From positions 1 through 64,000 of the forward strand of contig NZ_JYBP01000003.1 in assembly GCF_000948285.1 (NCBI RefSeq): a stretch of DNA of 64,000 nt. Direction: 5' to 3'. The notes beneath the pieces are model-generated. The model was given only the letters and a program-made list of their open reading frames with translations. It was not told the origin of the DNA and did no database searches. This stretch comes from Geobacillus kaustophilus. Its GTDB lineage: Bacteria > Bacillota > Bacilli > Bacillales > Anoxybacillaceae. Made by a program: the position numbers and the translations under genes. How positions within the stretch are numbered: the stretch's first letter is position 1; each line of letters starts with the position of its first letter. Positions 52,870 through 62,430 of this stretch are shown in pieces.

Positions 52870-54092
52870 TAATTATGAGAGGTGCAGGAACGCAAGAAAA
52901 TCCTTTTATTATTGAAACGTCAGCCGATTTACAAGCGATACAAAACAATCTTTCGGCTTATTACGAATTAGCAAATGACATTGACATGAAAGGTGTGACA
53001 TGGACACCGATTGCGTCCGATCCCACAAACAGATTTACAGGAGTAATTGACGGAAAAGGACATAAAATATTGAATTTTACTATTAACGACACTACAAAAG
53101 ATCAACAAGCGTTCATCATTTGGACAAATGCAGGAGCAACATTTAAAAATATTGCTTTTGAAAATGCGTATGTAAAAGGAAGAAATTACAACTCCGTTTT
53201 TGTTGCTAGACCATTTATGACAGTATTTGAAAATTGCTATATACAAGGAAGAATAGAGGGTACTTCATACAATGCTGCCTTTTCATATGCTTCTTCAAGT
53301 ACGACATACAGAAATTGTTTTGTTGATGTGACGGTGTCGGGTTCATACGCAGGTGCGTTTGTTTCAGTAGACAATAGTAAATCTTTTTTTGAACGATGTT
53401 ATTCTAATGCAAATGTGCCGTTTATACAGAAACCTAATACAAATTCGGGTTATCAAACTACATATTCATATTGCTACTTTAATAAAACAAAATACAACGG
53501 AACAAATCAAAACGGATTGAATGGTCTAACAGACACACAAATGAAACAACAATCATCATTTGCAGGATGGGATTTTACAAATGTTTGGTATATGCCACAA
53601 AATGATTATCCTAAATTACAGGTTTTTCTCGGTATTAAAAAACAAACGATCAACCTTCAATCATATATCAATCCTATTCAATCTGATATAACTAAAACAA
53701 ATAAATCAACGAAACAAATACAATCATTTACTGATAATTTGCAGTCATTGACATTGAGTAAACGTGTAAAGAAATATCTTCTATCGACATATACCCTATC
53801 AATTACAACAAGCGTTCAGAAGTCAAATAGAACGGTTAGAAGTGTAACACAACAGGTCACAAGTTATATGAATCCTATTGATTCAATCATTGAACGCAAG
53901 ACAAAGACATTTAAGCAATTATTGTCTTACATTGACAATATTCATTCTAATGTCAATGTAATTGTTCTGATACAAAATAAAATTGTAAATGGTTATGTGT
54001 CTGTATTAGAAAATCCTTCTTCATCGTATTGTATTGAACACAATTCTAATACATACACAATCGAAAATCCTTCCAGTGTGGAGGTGATATGA
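52866..54092 (+). CDS. Fibre/adhesin-like protein with GLUG-type repeats
   Basis: 408 residues (GTG 52866, or ATG 52875); translation is coupled to the previous gene. Residues 1-230 form a beta-helix-like part (GTQENPFIIETSADLQAIQN, YYELANDIDMKGVTWTPI, FTGVIDGKGHKILNFTI), known from surface adhesins and phage fibres. The second half is polar and Ser/Thr-rich with repeated segments (QTINLQSYINPIQSDI; VTSYMNPIDSIIERK; LLSYIDNIHSNV). Likely a receptor-binding or decoration protein. Confidence 0.65.
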   Translation: MIIMRGAGTQENPFIIETSADLQAIQNNLSAYYELANDIDMKGVTWTPIASDPTNRFTGVIDGKGHKILNFTINDTTKDQQAFIIWTNAGATFKNIAFENAYVKGRNYNSVFVARPFMTVFENCYIQGRIEGTSYNAAFSYASSSTTYRNCFVDVTVSGSYAGAFVSVDNSKSFFERCYSNANVPFIQKPNTNSGYQTTYSYCYFNKTKYNGTNQNGLNGLTDTQMKQQSSFAGWDFTNVWYMPQNDYPKLQVFLGIKKQTINLQSYINPIQSDITKTNKSTKQIQSFTDNLQSLTLSKRVKKYLLSTYTLSITTSVQKSNRTVRSVTQQVTSYMNPIDSIIERKTKTFKQLLSYIDNIHSNVNVIVLIQNKIVNGYVSVLENPSSSYCIEHNSNTYTIENPSSVEVI

Positions 54093-54370
54093 TGGCACTG
54101 GCAGGCGATACAATACGTTTAAAATGTCATTTTAAAACGTTTGATGGACAGTTAGTTGATCCTGCCGACGTGAAGTTGACGATTTATGATGCACAAAAGC
54201 AACAAATTGAAGAAATTTCTCTTACAGACACCAGTAAAGAAAATGGTGTCTATTTTTATGACTATGTATTACCCGATGACAAACAAGAAATTATTTTCGA
54301 GTTTCGAGGGTTGTATAACGAAAAACCTATCCTTTCAAGAGGAAAGGTTAAAATTCAATTTTTTAAATGA
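54089..54370 (+). CDS. Small Ig-like/structural protein, 93 residues
   Basis: ATG 54089 overlaps the previous stop (ATGATG, with GGAGGTG upstream). Beta sandwich pattern: AGDTIRLKCHFKTFDGQLVD, DVKLTIYDAQKQQIEEISL, GVYFYDYVLPDDKQEIIFEF. Similar to small phage decoration or fibre-attachment domains. Function uncertain. Confidence 0.55.
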   Translation: MMALAGDTIRLKCHFKTFDGQLVDPADVKLTIYDAQKQQIEEISLTDTSKENGVYFYDYVLPDDKQEIIFEFRGLYNEKPILSRGKVKIQFFK

Positions 54371-54387
54371 AAATGGAGGTATGTGAT

Positions 54388-54822
54388 ATGGAAAATGAAA
54401 AAATTACTCAAGAAAATCAAACTCAAAAACAACAACAAGATCAACAACAAGACCAAACTCAACAAGTCGATATGAAAACATATCTTGAACTCGTTACAAA
54501 AATGGAAAAAATGGAACAAATGCTTTCACAAGAAGCAGAAAAAGCGCAAAAGATGGCTGAAAAAGAACAAGAACTATTTCAAAAACAAGTACAATTAACA
54601 CTTAAAGAAAATGGTTTAGAAAAGTTTGCTGATATTGTAAAAGTTAATGATGAAAATGAATTGGCTGATGTTGTGAAGAAGTTAACTGCTATCGTAAACG
54701 AAATTAAAATTGAAACAGGTTATGTACCAAGCGATCATAAACAAATGACTGCTTATGAACAAGCGAAAAAACAAGGTAATACAAAGAATATGATTAAAGC
54801 GATTTTTGGCATGAAAGATTAA
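54388..54822 (+). CDS. Scaffold-like protein before the capsid gene
   Basis: 144 residues from ATG 54388 (GGAGGTATGTGAT upstream). Gln-rich N-terminus (QNQTQKQQQDQQQDQTQQ), long coiled coil (LVTKMEKMEQMLSQEAEKAQ...), and a compact C-terminal helical part. Position directly before the capsid gene and the coil suggest the head scaffold. Confidence 0.65.
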   Translation: MENEKITQENQTQKQQQDQQQDQTQQVDMKTYLELVTKMEKMEQMLSQEAEKAQKMAEKEQELFQKQVQLTLKENGLEKFADIVKVNDENELADVVKKLTAIVNEIKIETGYVPSDHKQMTAYEQAKKQGNTKNMIKAIFGMKD

Positions 54823-54872
54823 TCTTTCGTGCCGTTTTTATATATCTAAAAAATTTTTAGGAGGATGATAAT

Positions 54873-55724
54873 ATGTTTACAAGTCAAGATTTTGTTTCAG
54901 GACAAAATTATGACCTTAAAGATGTTCTTATTGAAGTGAATAAAAAACAAACTCCTTTTGTTACTTTCTTAATGTCTAAAACAGTAAAAGCGACTAGCCC
55001 ACAAGTGCATTGGATTACAGAAGAAATTGCAGATAGCGCAGTAACGCTTGCAGAAGGTGGAGACGCTCCAGCGTATGTAAAAGATACGCTTGCTCCACGT
55101 GATAATTATCTTGAAATTTTCGCTGCTACTGCTACTGTAACAAATACTGCACAGTATTCTAAAGCAACTGGAATTAATGATTTACTTGCCCATGAAGTTG
55201 AAAAGAAAACAAAAGCCATTAAACGCAGAATGGAAAATAAATTTATTCATGGAACTAAAGGATATTCTAACGGAGTTTACACAACAGACGGTATTCTTGC
55301 ACAAATTCATCCAGATCATAAAGTCACTGGACAATTAACTGCTGATGCTTTTGAAGAAGCAATCGGCAAATTGTACGATGCAGGTGTTTCTGATGAAATT
55401 CTTGTATTCGTACCTGCTCGTATTAAGAAACAATTAAACGAATTAGGAAATGTTGAATTTTATGCCCGTGACAAATTCTTGGGCTTTGACATAGAACAAT
55501 ATATTACTGTATTCGGTACAGTTAATTTCATTCTTTGTGAAGAGTTAGGAAATAACAAATTCTTTGCAGTAAATCCTAACTATTTAGAAATGCCTGTTTT
55601 AATTCCATTCCACGCACAAGTAGAAGCAGTAAGTGGCTCTAAACAATCTATTTACCTTGAAACTCAAGCAGGCGTAAATCTTCTAAATGACAAAGCAGCA
55701 GTTTCTTTTGAAATTACCGAATAA
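54873..55724 (+). CDS. Major capsid protein, SU10/DUF5309-like
   Basis: 283 residues with AGGAGGATGATAAT upstream. Typical sequence: SGQNYDLKDVLIEVNKKQTP, SPQVHWITEEIADSA, RDNYLEIFAATATVTNTAQY, AHEVEKKTKAIKRRMENKFI, FFAVNPNYLEMPVLIPFHAQ. This belongs to the HK97-fold SU10-type capsid group, unlike the coat protein of element 1. A terminator follows. Confidence 0.85.
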   Translation: MFTSQDFVSGQNYDLKDVLIEVNKKQTPFVTFLMSKTVKATSPQVHWITEEIADSAVTLAEGGDAPAYVKDTLAPRDNYLEIFAATATVTNTAQYSKATGINDLLAHEVEKKTKAIKRRMENKFIHGTKGYSNGVYTTDGILAQIHPDHKVTGQLTADAFEEAIGKLYDAGVSDEILVFVPARIKKQLNELGNVEFYARDKFLGFDIEQYITVFGTVNFILCEELGNNKFFAVNPNYLEMPVLIPFHAQVEAVSGSKQSIYLETQAGVNLLNDKAAVSFEITE

Positions 55725-55743
55725 TTAAATACATAGCCAAAAA

Positions 55744-55778
55744 GAGGATAGCGCATCTATGCGTTATCCTCTTTTTTT
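55744..55778 (+). terminator. Intrinsic terminator after the capsid gene
   Basis: GAGGATAGCGCA and TGCGTTATCCTC pair around TCTA, then seven T. Confidence 0.92.
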
Positions 55779-55822
55779 ATAAAAAAATTATTCATATTTT
55801 TGACAGAAAGGAGTGAAAGGAA

Positions 55823-56002
55823 ATGAATATTAAATTGCGTGATGAGTATTTACTCAAGCGCAGAAAAAAGAGAATTTCACAAAAGGAACTATCACAAGTA
55901 CTACAATGCTCGCAATCTCTATTAAGTCGCTATGAGCGTGGTCAATGTGGCATGAAAAAAGAAAAAGTTGAATTGTATAGACGTTATATAGATGAAAAAT
56001 AA
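55823..56002 (+). CDS. Small Cro/CI-type helix-turn-helix protein
   Basis: 59 residues, ATG 55823 with AAGGAGTGAAAGGAA upstream. HTH pattern RISQKELSQVLQCSQSLLSRYERGQCGMKKEKV. It is the only evident xre-type regulator of element 2 and sits between the head module and the replication module. Possible repressor or transcriptional switch. Confidence 0.75.
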   Translation: MNIKLRDEYLLKRRKKRISQKELSQVLQCSQSLLSRYERGQCGMKKEKVELYRRYIDEK

Positions 56003-56042
56003 AACACATATTTTATAGAAAAAAGAAAATGGAGGTGAAAAA

Positions 56043-56149
56043 GTGAAGAAAGTACGGAACACGTCATGACCGCCTCCTTTTACTTCAAAAAACAAAAATT
56101 TTCTTTGGAGTAAAAGGAGGAAAGCAACCCTTCAATATGAAGGGTTGTA
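56043..56149 (+). promoter_or_regulatory. Leader peptide and hairpins resembling an attenuator
   Basis: GTG 56043 with a very strong GGAGGTGAAAAA starts an 8-codon peptide (MKKVRNTS) that stops at 56069. Three bases later CCTCCTTTTACT (56073-56084) pairs 12 of 12 with AGTAAAAGGAGG (56109-56120), hiding a Shine-Dalgarno. A second hairpin CAACCCTTC/GAAGGGTTG follows at 56125-56147. The layout resembles translation attenuation leaders such as those of erm and cat genes. Confidence 0.55.
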
Positions 56150-56197
56150 AAAGGGTTATTGACGAAAAAAATCAATATTTATTTTGAGTTTTTCTAA

Positions 56198-57049
<852 letters not shown>

Positions 57050-57062
57050 GAGGTAATCAGAA

Positions 57063-57239
57063 ATGAATAAAAGTAATTATTTCTTTTGCTATGACAAGAG
57101 ATTAAGGGATTTTTTGAGATGTGAAAAAAATATCGACTATATATGTGAAGGACGGCATTTGAAAACAGGAATGATTTTTACGGTCTTTGAACGTACGGAA
57201 TTTCTCAATCAAGCCATTCTTGAATGGAAAAATCGTTAA
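57063..57239 (+). CDS. DUF5659-like small protein, 58 residues
   Basis: ATG 57063 with AGGAGGTAATCAGAA upstream (the same leader AGGAGGTAATCA precedes the next gene). MNKSNYFFCYDKRLRDFLRC, YICEGRHLKTGMIFTVFERT and LNQAILEWKNR match the pattern of DUF5659-type proteins found in Firmicutes plasmids and phages. Function unknown. Confidence 0.65.
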   Translation: MNKSNYFFCYDKRLRDFLRCEKNIDYICEGRHLKTGMIFTVFERTEFLNQAILEWKNR

Positions 57240-57259
57240 TTTATAGGAGGTAATCAAAT

Positions 57260-58015
57260 ATGATGACTTATGCAGAAATGGAACAATTATTACAATTTAA
57301 TGATTACGAATCTAAAATCTTTATGCCGAATGAGATTTTTGAGGATTTAAAGAAGAATATCGACAATCCTTCACATATTGCTTTTGCTTATTCCTATATT
57401 TACTTCATTACATGGCTATACAGATATGCAAAATACGGAATGGTTAATGAACTGATTGAACAAAAATTCATTAAGAAGATATTGGGGTACAATGAAAATT
57501 ATAAAAAGTTGGATTATTTGATTAAACAAAATGGAGTCCTTGAGCAAATAGGTTATATTCGCACAGAAAAAGATTTTCCTATTGCTTATTCTTATGATGA
57601 AATTGATGGGCTACAATTTCAATATATTGATGACTTCAAGGAATTTAGAGCATATATAAAAATGTTAAATGTACCGAAAAATTATAAAATTAAATTCCCT
57701 GTAAAGGCATTTTACAGAGATAAAGAATCAGAAGAGGATTATTATGAAGATGGTACATTCTTTTATGTTGATAAAACGCATTTAGTGCCATTTGAAGCAT
57801 TTATATTTTGTATGACGAATGATGATTTAGGGTGTACAGGGTTTTACCTGTACGCCTTTTTGCGTTGTATGAATCAAATTTATGATGGATATAGAGTTCC
57901 ACTTGAAACATTAGAAGAAAAAACAGCGATTAAAGGGCGGACACTTGATAAATATCTTGATGCATTAAAAAAATATGGGTCTTCACCATTTTCTGTGATT
58001 TCTACTCAATCCTAG
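57260..58015 (+). pseudogene. Replication-type protein, N-terminal part (gene split by ISL3 copy 2)
   Basis: Native codons run from ATG 57260 (AGGAGGTAATCAAAT) to 57976; the last dozen codons come from the IS. Removing the IS and one duplicate joins the frame to 59469-59696 for a 314-residue protein. A C-terminal winged helix is visible across the junction (GFYLYAFLRCMNQIYDGYRV, LETLEEKTAIKGRTLDKYLD, ALKKYNMIHC). Directly behind the gene lie four iteron-like repeats, the usual arrangement of a Rep protein and its origin. Probably the replication initiator, now inactivated. Confidence 0.65.
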
Positions 58016-59460
58016 AGACATGTTAGCTGGATGAAATAGGTTCATCAGTCAGGATCCTTCTTCCGCATACAGACCACGAAGTTGGTAGAATGGAAACAGT
58101 CAAGTGCTTTCCTTGACGGGTTCCATTCTACCAACTATCATACCGATAGCGGAAGAAGGGAGCGCTTAAGCAGCCTGACTGCCTGTAGTGTTCCCTGTAC
58201 ACTCCAGAAATACACGCAAACGAAACCGTTCTAGATTTCGATAGCCATATGCCCGGCGTTTGATGTTTTTGATCTTGTGATTCGTCCCCTCAATTCGGGC
58301 ATTCGTATATGGGCACAAAAAGTAGGAAAGAATAGGCTCCTTCCACCTTTCAAGCGTGTTGGCTGCTTTCTGAAAAGAAGCAAAAGGGCTCTGTTTGGCT
58401 AACTGAATCCATTCTTCCAAGCGTTCCTTTGCTTCATGATATCCATCGGTTCGGTAAAAATCCCGAAACAACTCTTTCAGATAATAAGCAATGGAAAGTG
58501 CCGGATACTCCTCCAAGATATCGTCTAATCGAAGCCGTTGGTCCTTACGAAGCTTTTCACAGCCTTTCAAGAGAAGATATCGAGCCTTTTTCAATGGAGA
58601 AAATTCCTTTCTTGCTTGATCCAAGGCTTGTGTCACTTTTTGAACCACATGGTACTTATCGATGACAATCGAAGCAGATGGAAACAGGGCGCGAACCGCC
58701 TTATGATAAGGTTCCCACATGTCAAGAATCACCGTTTGGACCATTTCTTTCGACAGGATATTTTGGCTCAACAAGTTGATGGCGGAGTCACATTGGCGAT
58801 CGGCATGCATTCCCATGACCGATCCGGCTCTGGCATCCATCAATACAGTTTCATACTGATGTCCCTTTTTTACAGCGATTTCATCTAAACTAAGCACCAT
58901 TCCTTCTTGAGAAGATGCTTCTATCGCTGTTTGACGCTCTTTTGCTTTTTTCGATGCGATGGAGTAATAAATGCGTTCCAATGTTGTATATGGGATGCGG
59001 TGCTTTCGGCTAACCTCTTGAATGGTGGAGCCTTCGCAAAGTTCATACAAGTACTCACAAAATCGATTGGTGTAGTGTTGATTGGGTGGAATCGATTCCA
59101 AAGAGGCGGAAAACACTTGAGAACAATTCCAGCACCGATAGCGCTTTACCTTTATGAACAAGTACACCGGTTGATGGAAAATCGCCAAATCCCGTACTTT
59201 TCTTGTCCGTCTGTCGTGGACAGAGGAAGTGGCAAACCCACAATGAGGGCAACGTTCCTGTGTCTCTGTTTTCTCTACATGAATCGCATAACCATAGGAA
59301 AGAAGTTCTTGTTTAATCACTTTAAATTCTGGCAATCCTAGTGGTATAGAAAGCACTTACGAGACCTCCTTAATGTTTATTTCACCGCTAACATTATTGC
59401 CAGGATCTCGTCAGTGCTTTCTCTTTTTTGTCACTAAATCACAAAATTTGGTGATGAACC
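57977..59460 (-). mobile_element. ISL3-family insertion sequence, copy 2 (1,484 bp)
   Basis: Same ends and length as copy 1. Perfect 8-bp duplication AAAAATAT at 57969-57976 and 59461-59468. It splits a replication-type gene. Confidence 0.95.
58166..59356 (-). CDS. ISL3-family transposase (copy 2)
   Basis: 396 residues, GTG start. Differs from copy 1 only by His in KKGHQYET, and from copy 3 by Ala for Thr in GYxIHVEK. Intact DDE core and zinc ribbon. Confidence 0.93.
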   Translation of the reverse strand: MLSIPLGLPEFKVIKQELLSYGYAIHVEKTETQERCPHCGFATSSVHDRRTRKVRDLAIFHQPVYLFIKVKRYRCWNCSQVFSASLESIPPNQHYTNRFCEYLYELCEGSTIQEVSRKHRIPYTTLERIYYSIASKKAKERQTAIEASSQEGMVLSLDEIAVKKGHQYETVLMDARAGSVMGMHADRQCDSAINLLSQNILSKEMVQTVILDMWEPYHKAVRALFPSASIVIDKYHVVQKVTQALDQARKEFSPLKKARYLLLKGCEKLRKDQRLRLDDILEEYPALSIAYYLKELFRDFYRTDGYHEAKERLEEWIQLAKQSPFASFQKAANTLERWKEPILSYFLCPYTNARIEGTNHKIKNIKRRAYGYRNLERFRLRVFLECTGNTTGSQAA

Positions 59461-59468
59461 AAAAATAT

Positions 59469-59696
59469 AATATGATTCACTGTAAAGTAGAAGATTTTGT
59501 TGTTGGGCTTGGAAAAGGTGAAAAAATGCCAAATACATATTTCACAAATGAGCCAACTAATTTCACAAATAACGCTAAACAGTATCAAAAAAGAAAGGTA
59601 ATGAGTGTATACACATATTACAAACAACTCGAAGAAAAACAGAAACTGGCGATGCAAATTGAAGAACAGATGAATATGCTACAAAATAAAAATTAA
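59469..59696 (+). pseudogene. Replication-type protein, C-terminal part
   Basis: 75 codons in frame with the part before the IS: NMIHCKVEDFVVGLGKGEKM, then an Asn/Thr-rich linker (NTYFTNEPTNFTNNAKQYQK) and a C-terminal coil (YYKQLEEKQKLAMQIEEQMN). A frame from within the IS (59373) reads into it and could yield a fusion protein of 107 residues, without a good ribosome site. Confidence 0.65.
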
Positions 59697-59936
59697 AAAG
59701 GTAACAAATTTGCGGTATATATAACATATAACATTTAACTATATACTTTAGAATTAAAAAGGTTACAAAATTACGGTATATATAATATATAGAATAATTA
59801 ATTATATTTATTATTACATTACATCTATTATTAATTATTATATATACCGCAAATATATAACCTTTTAGAATTGTAAATAAATAATACAGTAAAAATACAC
59901 TATATTATATATACCGCAAAAAGATAACCTTTTTAA
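59695..59936. repeat. Four ori-like iterons in two inverted pairs
   Basis: Core GGTTACAAAATT(G)CGGTATATATAA: direct copies at 59695-59724 and 59756-59785, inverted copies at 59838-59866 and 59905-59936. They surround an AT-only centre (59786-59837) and overlap the stop of the Rep-like gene. Typical of an iteron-type replication origin or a partition site. Confidence 0.7.
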
Positions 59937-60005
59937 ATTTCAAATGATGGGCTAACAAACGCTAGTCCATTTTTTTATTTAATCAAATAAATAGGGGGAA
60001 TCTTT

Positions 60006-60164
60006 ATGAAAGAATTTAAAGAAATGATGAAAAATATTGAAATGATACAAATGCGTTTATCGCTAATGAAGTTAAATCTTTTAGAACAACAATTGATTAC
60101 AAAAGAAATATTGTCTGACATAAAACGATTAGAAAAATATCTTGAATCAAAGGAGGATAAATAA
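60006..60164 (+). CDS. Small coiled-coil protein, 52 residues
   Basis: ATG 60006 with GGGGGAATCTTT upstream. Entirely helical (MKEFKEMMKNIEMIQMRLSL...). Stop overlaps the next start (TAATG). It may assist the small terminase. No family known. Confidence 0.6.
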   Translation: MKEFKEMMKNIEMIQMRLSLMKLNLLEQQLITKEILSDIKRLEKYLESKEDK

Positions 60165-60565
60165 TGAACATTCACAAAGCATTATCAAAACTGGAGTGGC
60201 GCAAAAGAGCATATTTCATGCGGAAATTTCAAATACGATCACCGAAAAATGAACATATTTTAAATATGTCTGATGAAGAATTTCTGAAATGGGCGGATAG
60301 AAAGTCGATGATCGTCTTTCAGAACTGGGAACAAACAGATGAGTATTTTGAATTGTATATGTTGTATATGAAGGGCAAAATGCAACGTGATTTAGAAACC
60401 GTATATGACGTTGTTTCAGAAAAAGCAAAACAAGGTGACGAAAAGGCGGTTAAATTGTTTCTTCAATTACATAAAGATATGAATCAACTTCAAAAAGCGA
60501 TGAATCGGACACAGACAAAACAAGAAGAAGTGAAAGAAGATGAGGATGATGATTTAGAGATTTAA
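60164..60565 (+). CDS. Terminase small subunit-like protein
   Basis: 133 residues, ATG 60164 with AAGGAGGATAA upstream. Helical, basic N-terminus (HKALSKLEWRKRAYFMRKFQ), central helices (DEYFELYMLYMKGKMQRDLE) and an acidic end (EEVKEDEDDDLEI). Its place before the large subunit suggests the small terminase; sequence similarity is weak by eye. Confidence 0.55.
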   Translation: MNIHKALSKLEWRKRAYFMRKFQIRSPKNEHILNMSDEEFLKWADRKSMIVFQNWEQTDEYFELYMLYMKGKMQRDLETVYDVVSEKAKQGDEKAVKLFLQLHKDMNQLQKAMNRTQTKQEEVKEDEDDDLEI

Positions 60566-60633
60566 AAACAGACAGTATGTCGGTTTTAGAAGATAAGCAG
60601 ATTTTGCGTAGGGGGTTACTCATATGTGAGGAA

Positions 60634-60669
60634 GGTATCGCAATAGTTGGCGATACCTTTTTTCTTTTT
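60634..60669 (+). terminator. Terminator-like hairpin between terminase genes
   Basis: GGTATCGC and GCGATACC pair around an 8-base loop, followed by TTTTTTCTTTTT. It lies 18 bases before the large terminase start, so it would reduce expression of that gene. Confidence 0.8.
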
Positions 60670-60686
60670 GCAGGAGGTGAGATTGA

Positions 60687-62288
60687 TTGGCTAAAAGATT
60701 GACAAAAGAAGAAAAAATAAAAATCATTATGAATGATTTTAAACTGTTTGCGAAGAACTTCATTAAGATCGTTGACAATAACGGCGATACTGTACCGTTT
60801 GTTTTGAATCCAGAGCAGGAACAGTTTATGAATGAGATGTCAAAATATAATATCATTCTTAAAGGACGACAAATTGGCTTCACAACGTTATCTCTTGCCT
60901 ACATGTTGTATAGTGCATGTACAAAGCCCGATACTAACTATATCATCATGACTCATCATGCAAGTGTAAGTAAATCACTTTTCGTTAAATTGAAGAAAAT
61001 GTATAAAAATCTTCCGCATGACAAGTATCCGAATTTGTTTCCTAAAACACTTTTAAATAACAGGGATGAGTTGTATCTCGACAACGGCAGCCGAATCATT
61101 ATTGCTACTGCAAGCGGTGAAGATTCAATTTCGGGTAATACTTTTCAATTAATTCACTTGTCTGAAATGGCGAAATACCCTGCCGATGTACAGGAAGAAA
61201 TAATTGCAACATGTATTCCTGCACTTGCAAAGAATGAATCTAGTGCAATCATTATTGAATCAACTGCTTTCGGCTACAACACATATCAAGAAATGTTTAT
61301 GAAAGCATACAGGGAAAAGGATAGTGTTTGGAAGGCGTTCTTTTTCTCGTGGCTTGCAGAAGCATATACAAAACAATTTAAGCATACATTCGATGAGGCA
61401 GAGGCGTGGTGGAAAGCAAATAACAACGGTAGACGAATGACATATGAGGATTTAGATCATGATGAAAAGATTCTCCGTGATAAATACGGTGCTACATATA
61501 GACAATTAATGTTTAGACGTTATTATATAGCGACAAATTCACTTGAAAAGTTTAGACGTGAGTTTCCGACTACACCAGACGAAGCATTTATGAAAACGTC
61601 AAAGAGTGTATTCGACATTAATAAGATTATTGAACGACTTCATCATGTGATACCGCCTTTAGAAACAAAAGAGGTCATGAGAGTTTTACCCGATACCTTA
61701 AAATCATACATAAACAAAAATCTTTTCATTTATCATTTACCGAAACAAAAAGTAAGACACTATGCGGGTGTAGACGTTGCAAGTGGTCAAGGTGGAGATT
61801 ATTCAACAATGTCTATTTTTGATGCCGATGGACAGCAAGTTGCTTCATTCTATGCGAATGATATTCCTGTTTATCGTTTTGCAGAAATAGTGAATGAATT
61901 AGGGCGTTTTTATAATTACATCTTTATTTGTGTTGAAAGGAACTCACTGGGATTGCCTTTACTGGAACGATTACGGAAAGATTATGGATATATGAACTTA
62001 TTAAAACAGAAAGTGTTTGACCAAAGAGGTAAACGGAAAATGCAACTTGGTTTCCAAACAACAAATGTAACAAAGCCGATTATTATAAACGATATGAAGG
62101 AAATGTTTGAATTAGGGCTTATTAATATTGAATGTGTGCGAACTTTAGAGGAAATGAAAATTTATCAAGAAGATAACAAGGGGAGAATGGGTAATAAAAA
62201 AGGAAATAATTTTCATGATGATATGATTATCAGCGTGGCTATGGCGTGCCAAGCAATGAAACAGGCAAAATACTATGTAGATATTTAA
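60687..62288 (+). CDS. Terminase large subunit (element 2)
   Basis: 533 residues from TTG 60687 (AGGAGGTGAGATTGA upstream). ATPase: LKGRQIGFTTLSLAY (Walker A variant), IIMTHHASVSKSLF, Walker B LIHLSEMAKYP, coupling motif ESTA. Nuclease: GVDVASGQGGDYSTM, VERNSLGLPLL, FHDDMIISVAMAC. A complete packaging motor, different from that of element 1. Confidence 0.9.
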   Translation: MAKRLTKEEKIKIIMNDFKLFAKNFIKIVDNNGDTVPFVLNPEQEQFMNEMSKYNIILKGRQIGFTTLSLAYMLYSACTKPDTNYIIMTHHASVSKSLFVKLKKMYKNLPHDKYPNLFPKTLLNNRDELYLDNGSRIIIATASGEDSISGNTFQLIHLSEMAKYPADVQEEIIATCIPALAKNESSAIIIESTAFGYNTYQEMFMKAYREKDSVWKAFFFSWLAEAYTKQFKHTFDEAEAWWKANNNGRRMTYEDLDHDEKILRDKYGATYRQLMFRRYYIATNSLEKFRREFPTTPDEAFMKTSKSVFDINKIIERLHHVIPPLETKEVMRVLPDTLKSYINKNLFIYHLPKQKVRHYAGVDVASGQGGDYSTMSIFDADGQQVASFYANDIPVYRFAEIVNELGRFYNYIFICVERNSLGLPLLERLRKDYGYMNLLKQKVFDQRGKRKMQLGFQTTNVTKPIIINDMKEMFELGLINIECVRTLEEMKIYQEDNKGRMGNKKGNNFHDDMIISVAMACQAMKQAKYYVDI

Positions 62289-62367
62289 TTTTATTTGTTG
62301 AGCGAAAGAAATCAATAAATACCAAACTTGAACGAGTTTGCGCAGCATTGTGCATGTTCGTGCAGGG

Positions 62368-62394
62368 GTGTGCCAGTTGGTACACTTTTTTTTA
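62368..62394 (+). terminator. Intrinsic terminator after the large terminase
   Basis: GTGTGCC and GGTACAC pair around AGTT (one G-U), then eight or more T. Confidence 0.78.
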
Positions 62395-62421
62395 TTTCAC
62401 TTTTAAAAAGGGGGAATATAA

Positions 62422-62430
62422 ATGAATCTT
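62422..62430 (+). pseudogene. First three codons of the next head gene (probable portal), cut by ISL3 copy 3
   Basis: AAAAAGGGGGAATATAA precedes ATG 62422; after ATG AAT CTT the IS starts. The same three codons reappear, minus the first A, at 63915-63922 as the target duplication, and the frame then continues. The position after the terminase suggests a portal. Confidence 0.65.
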
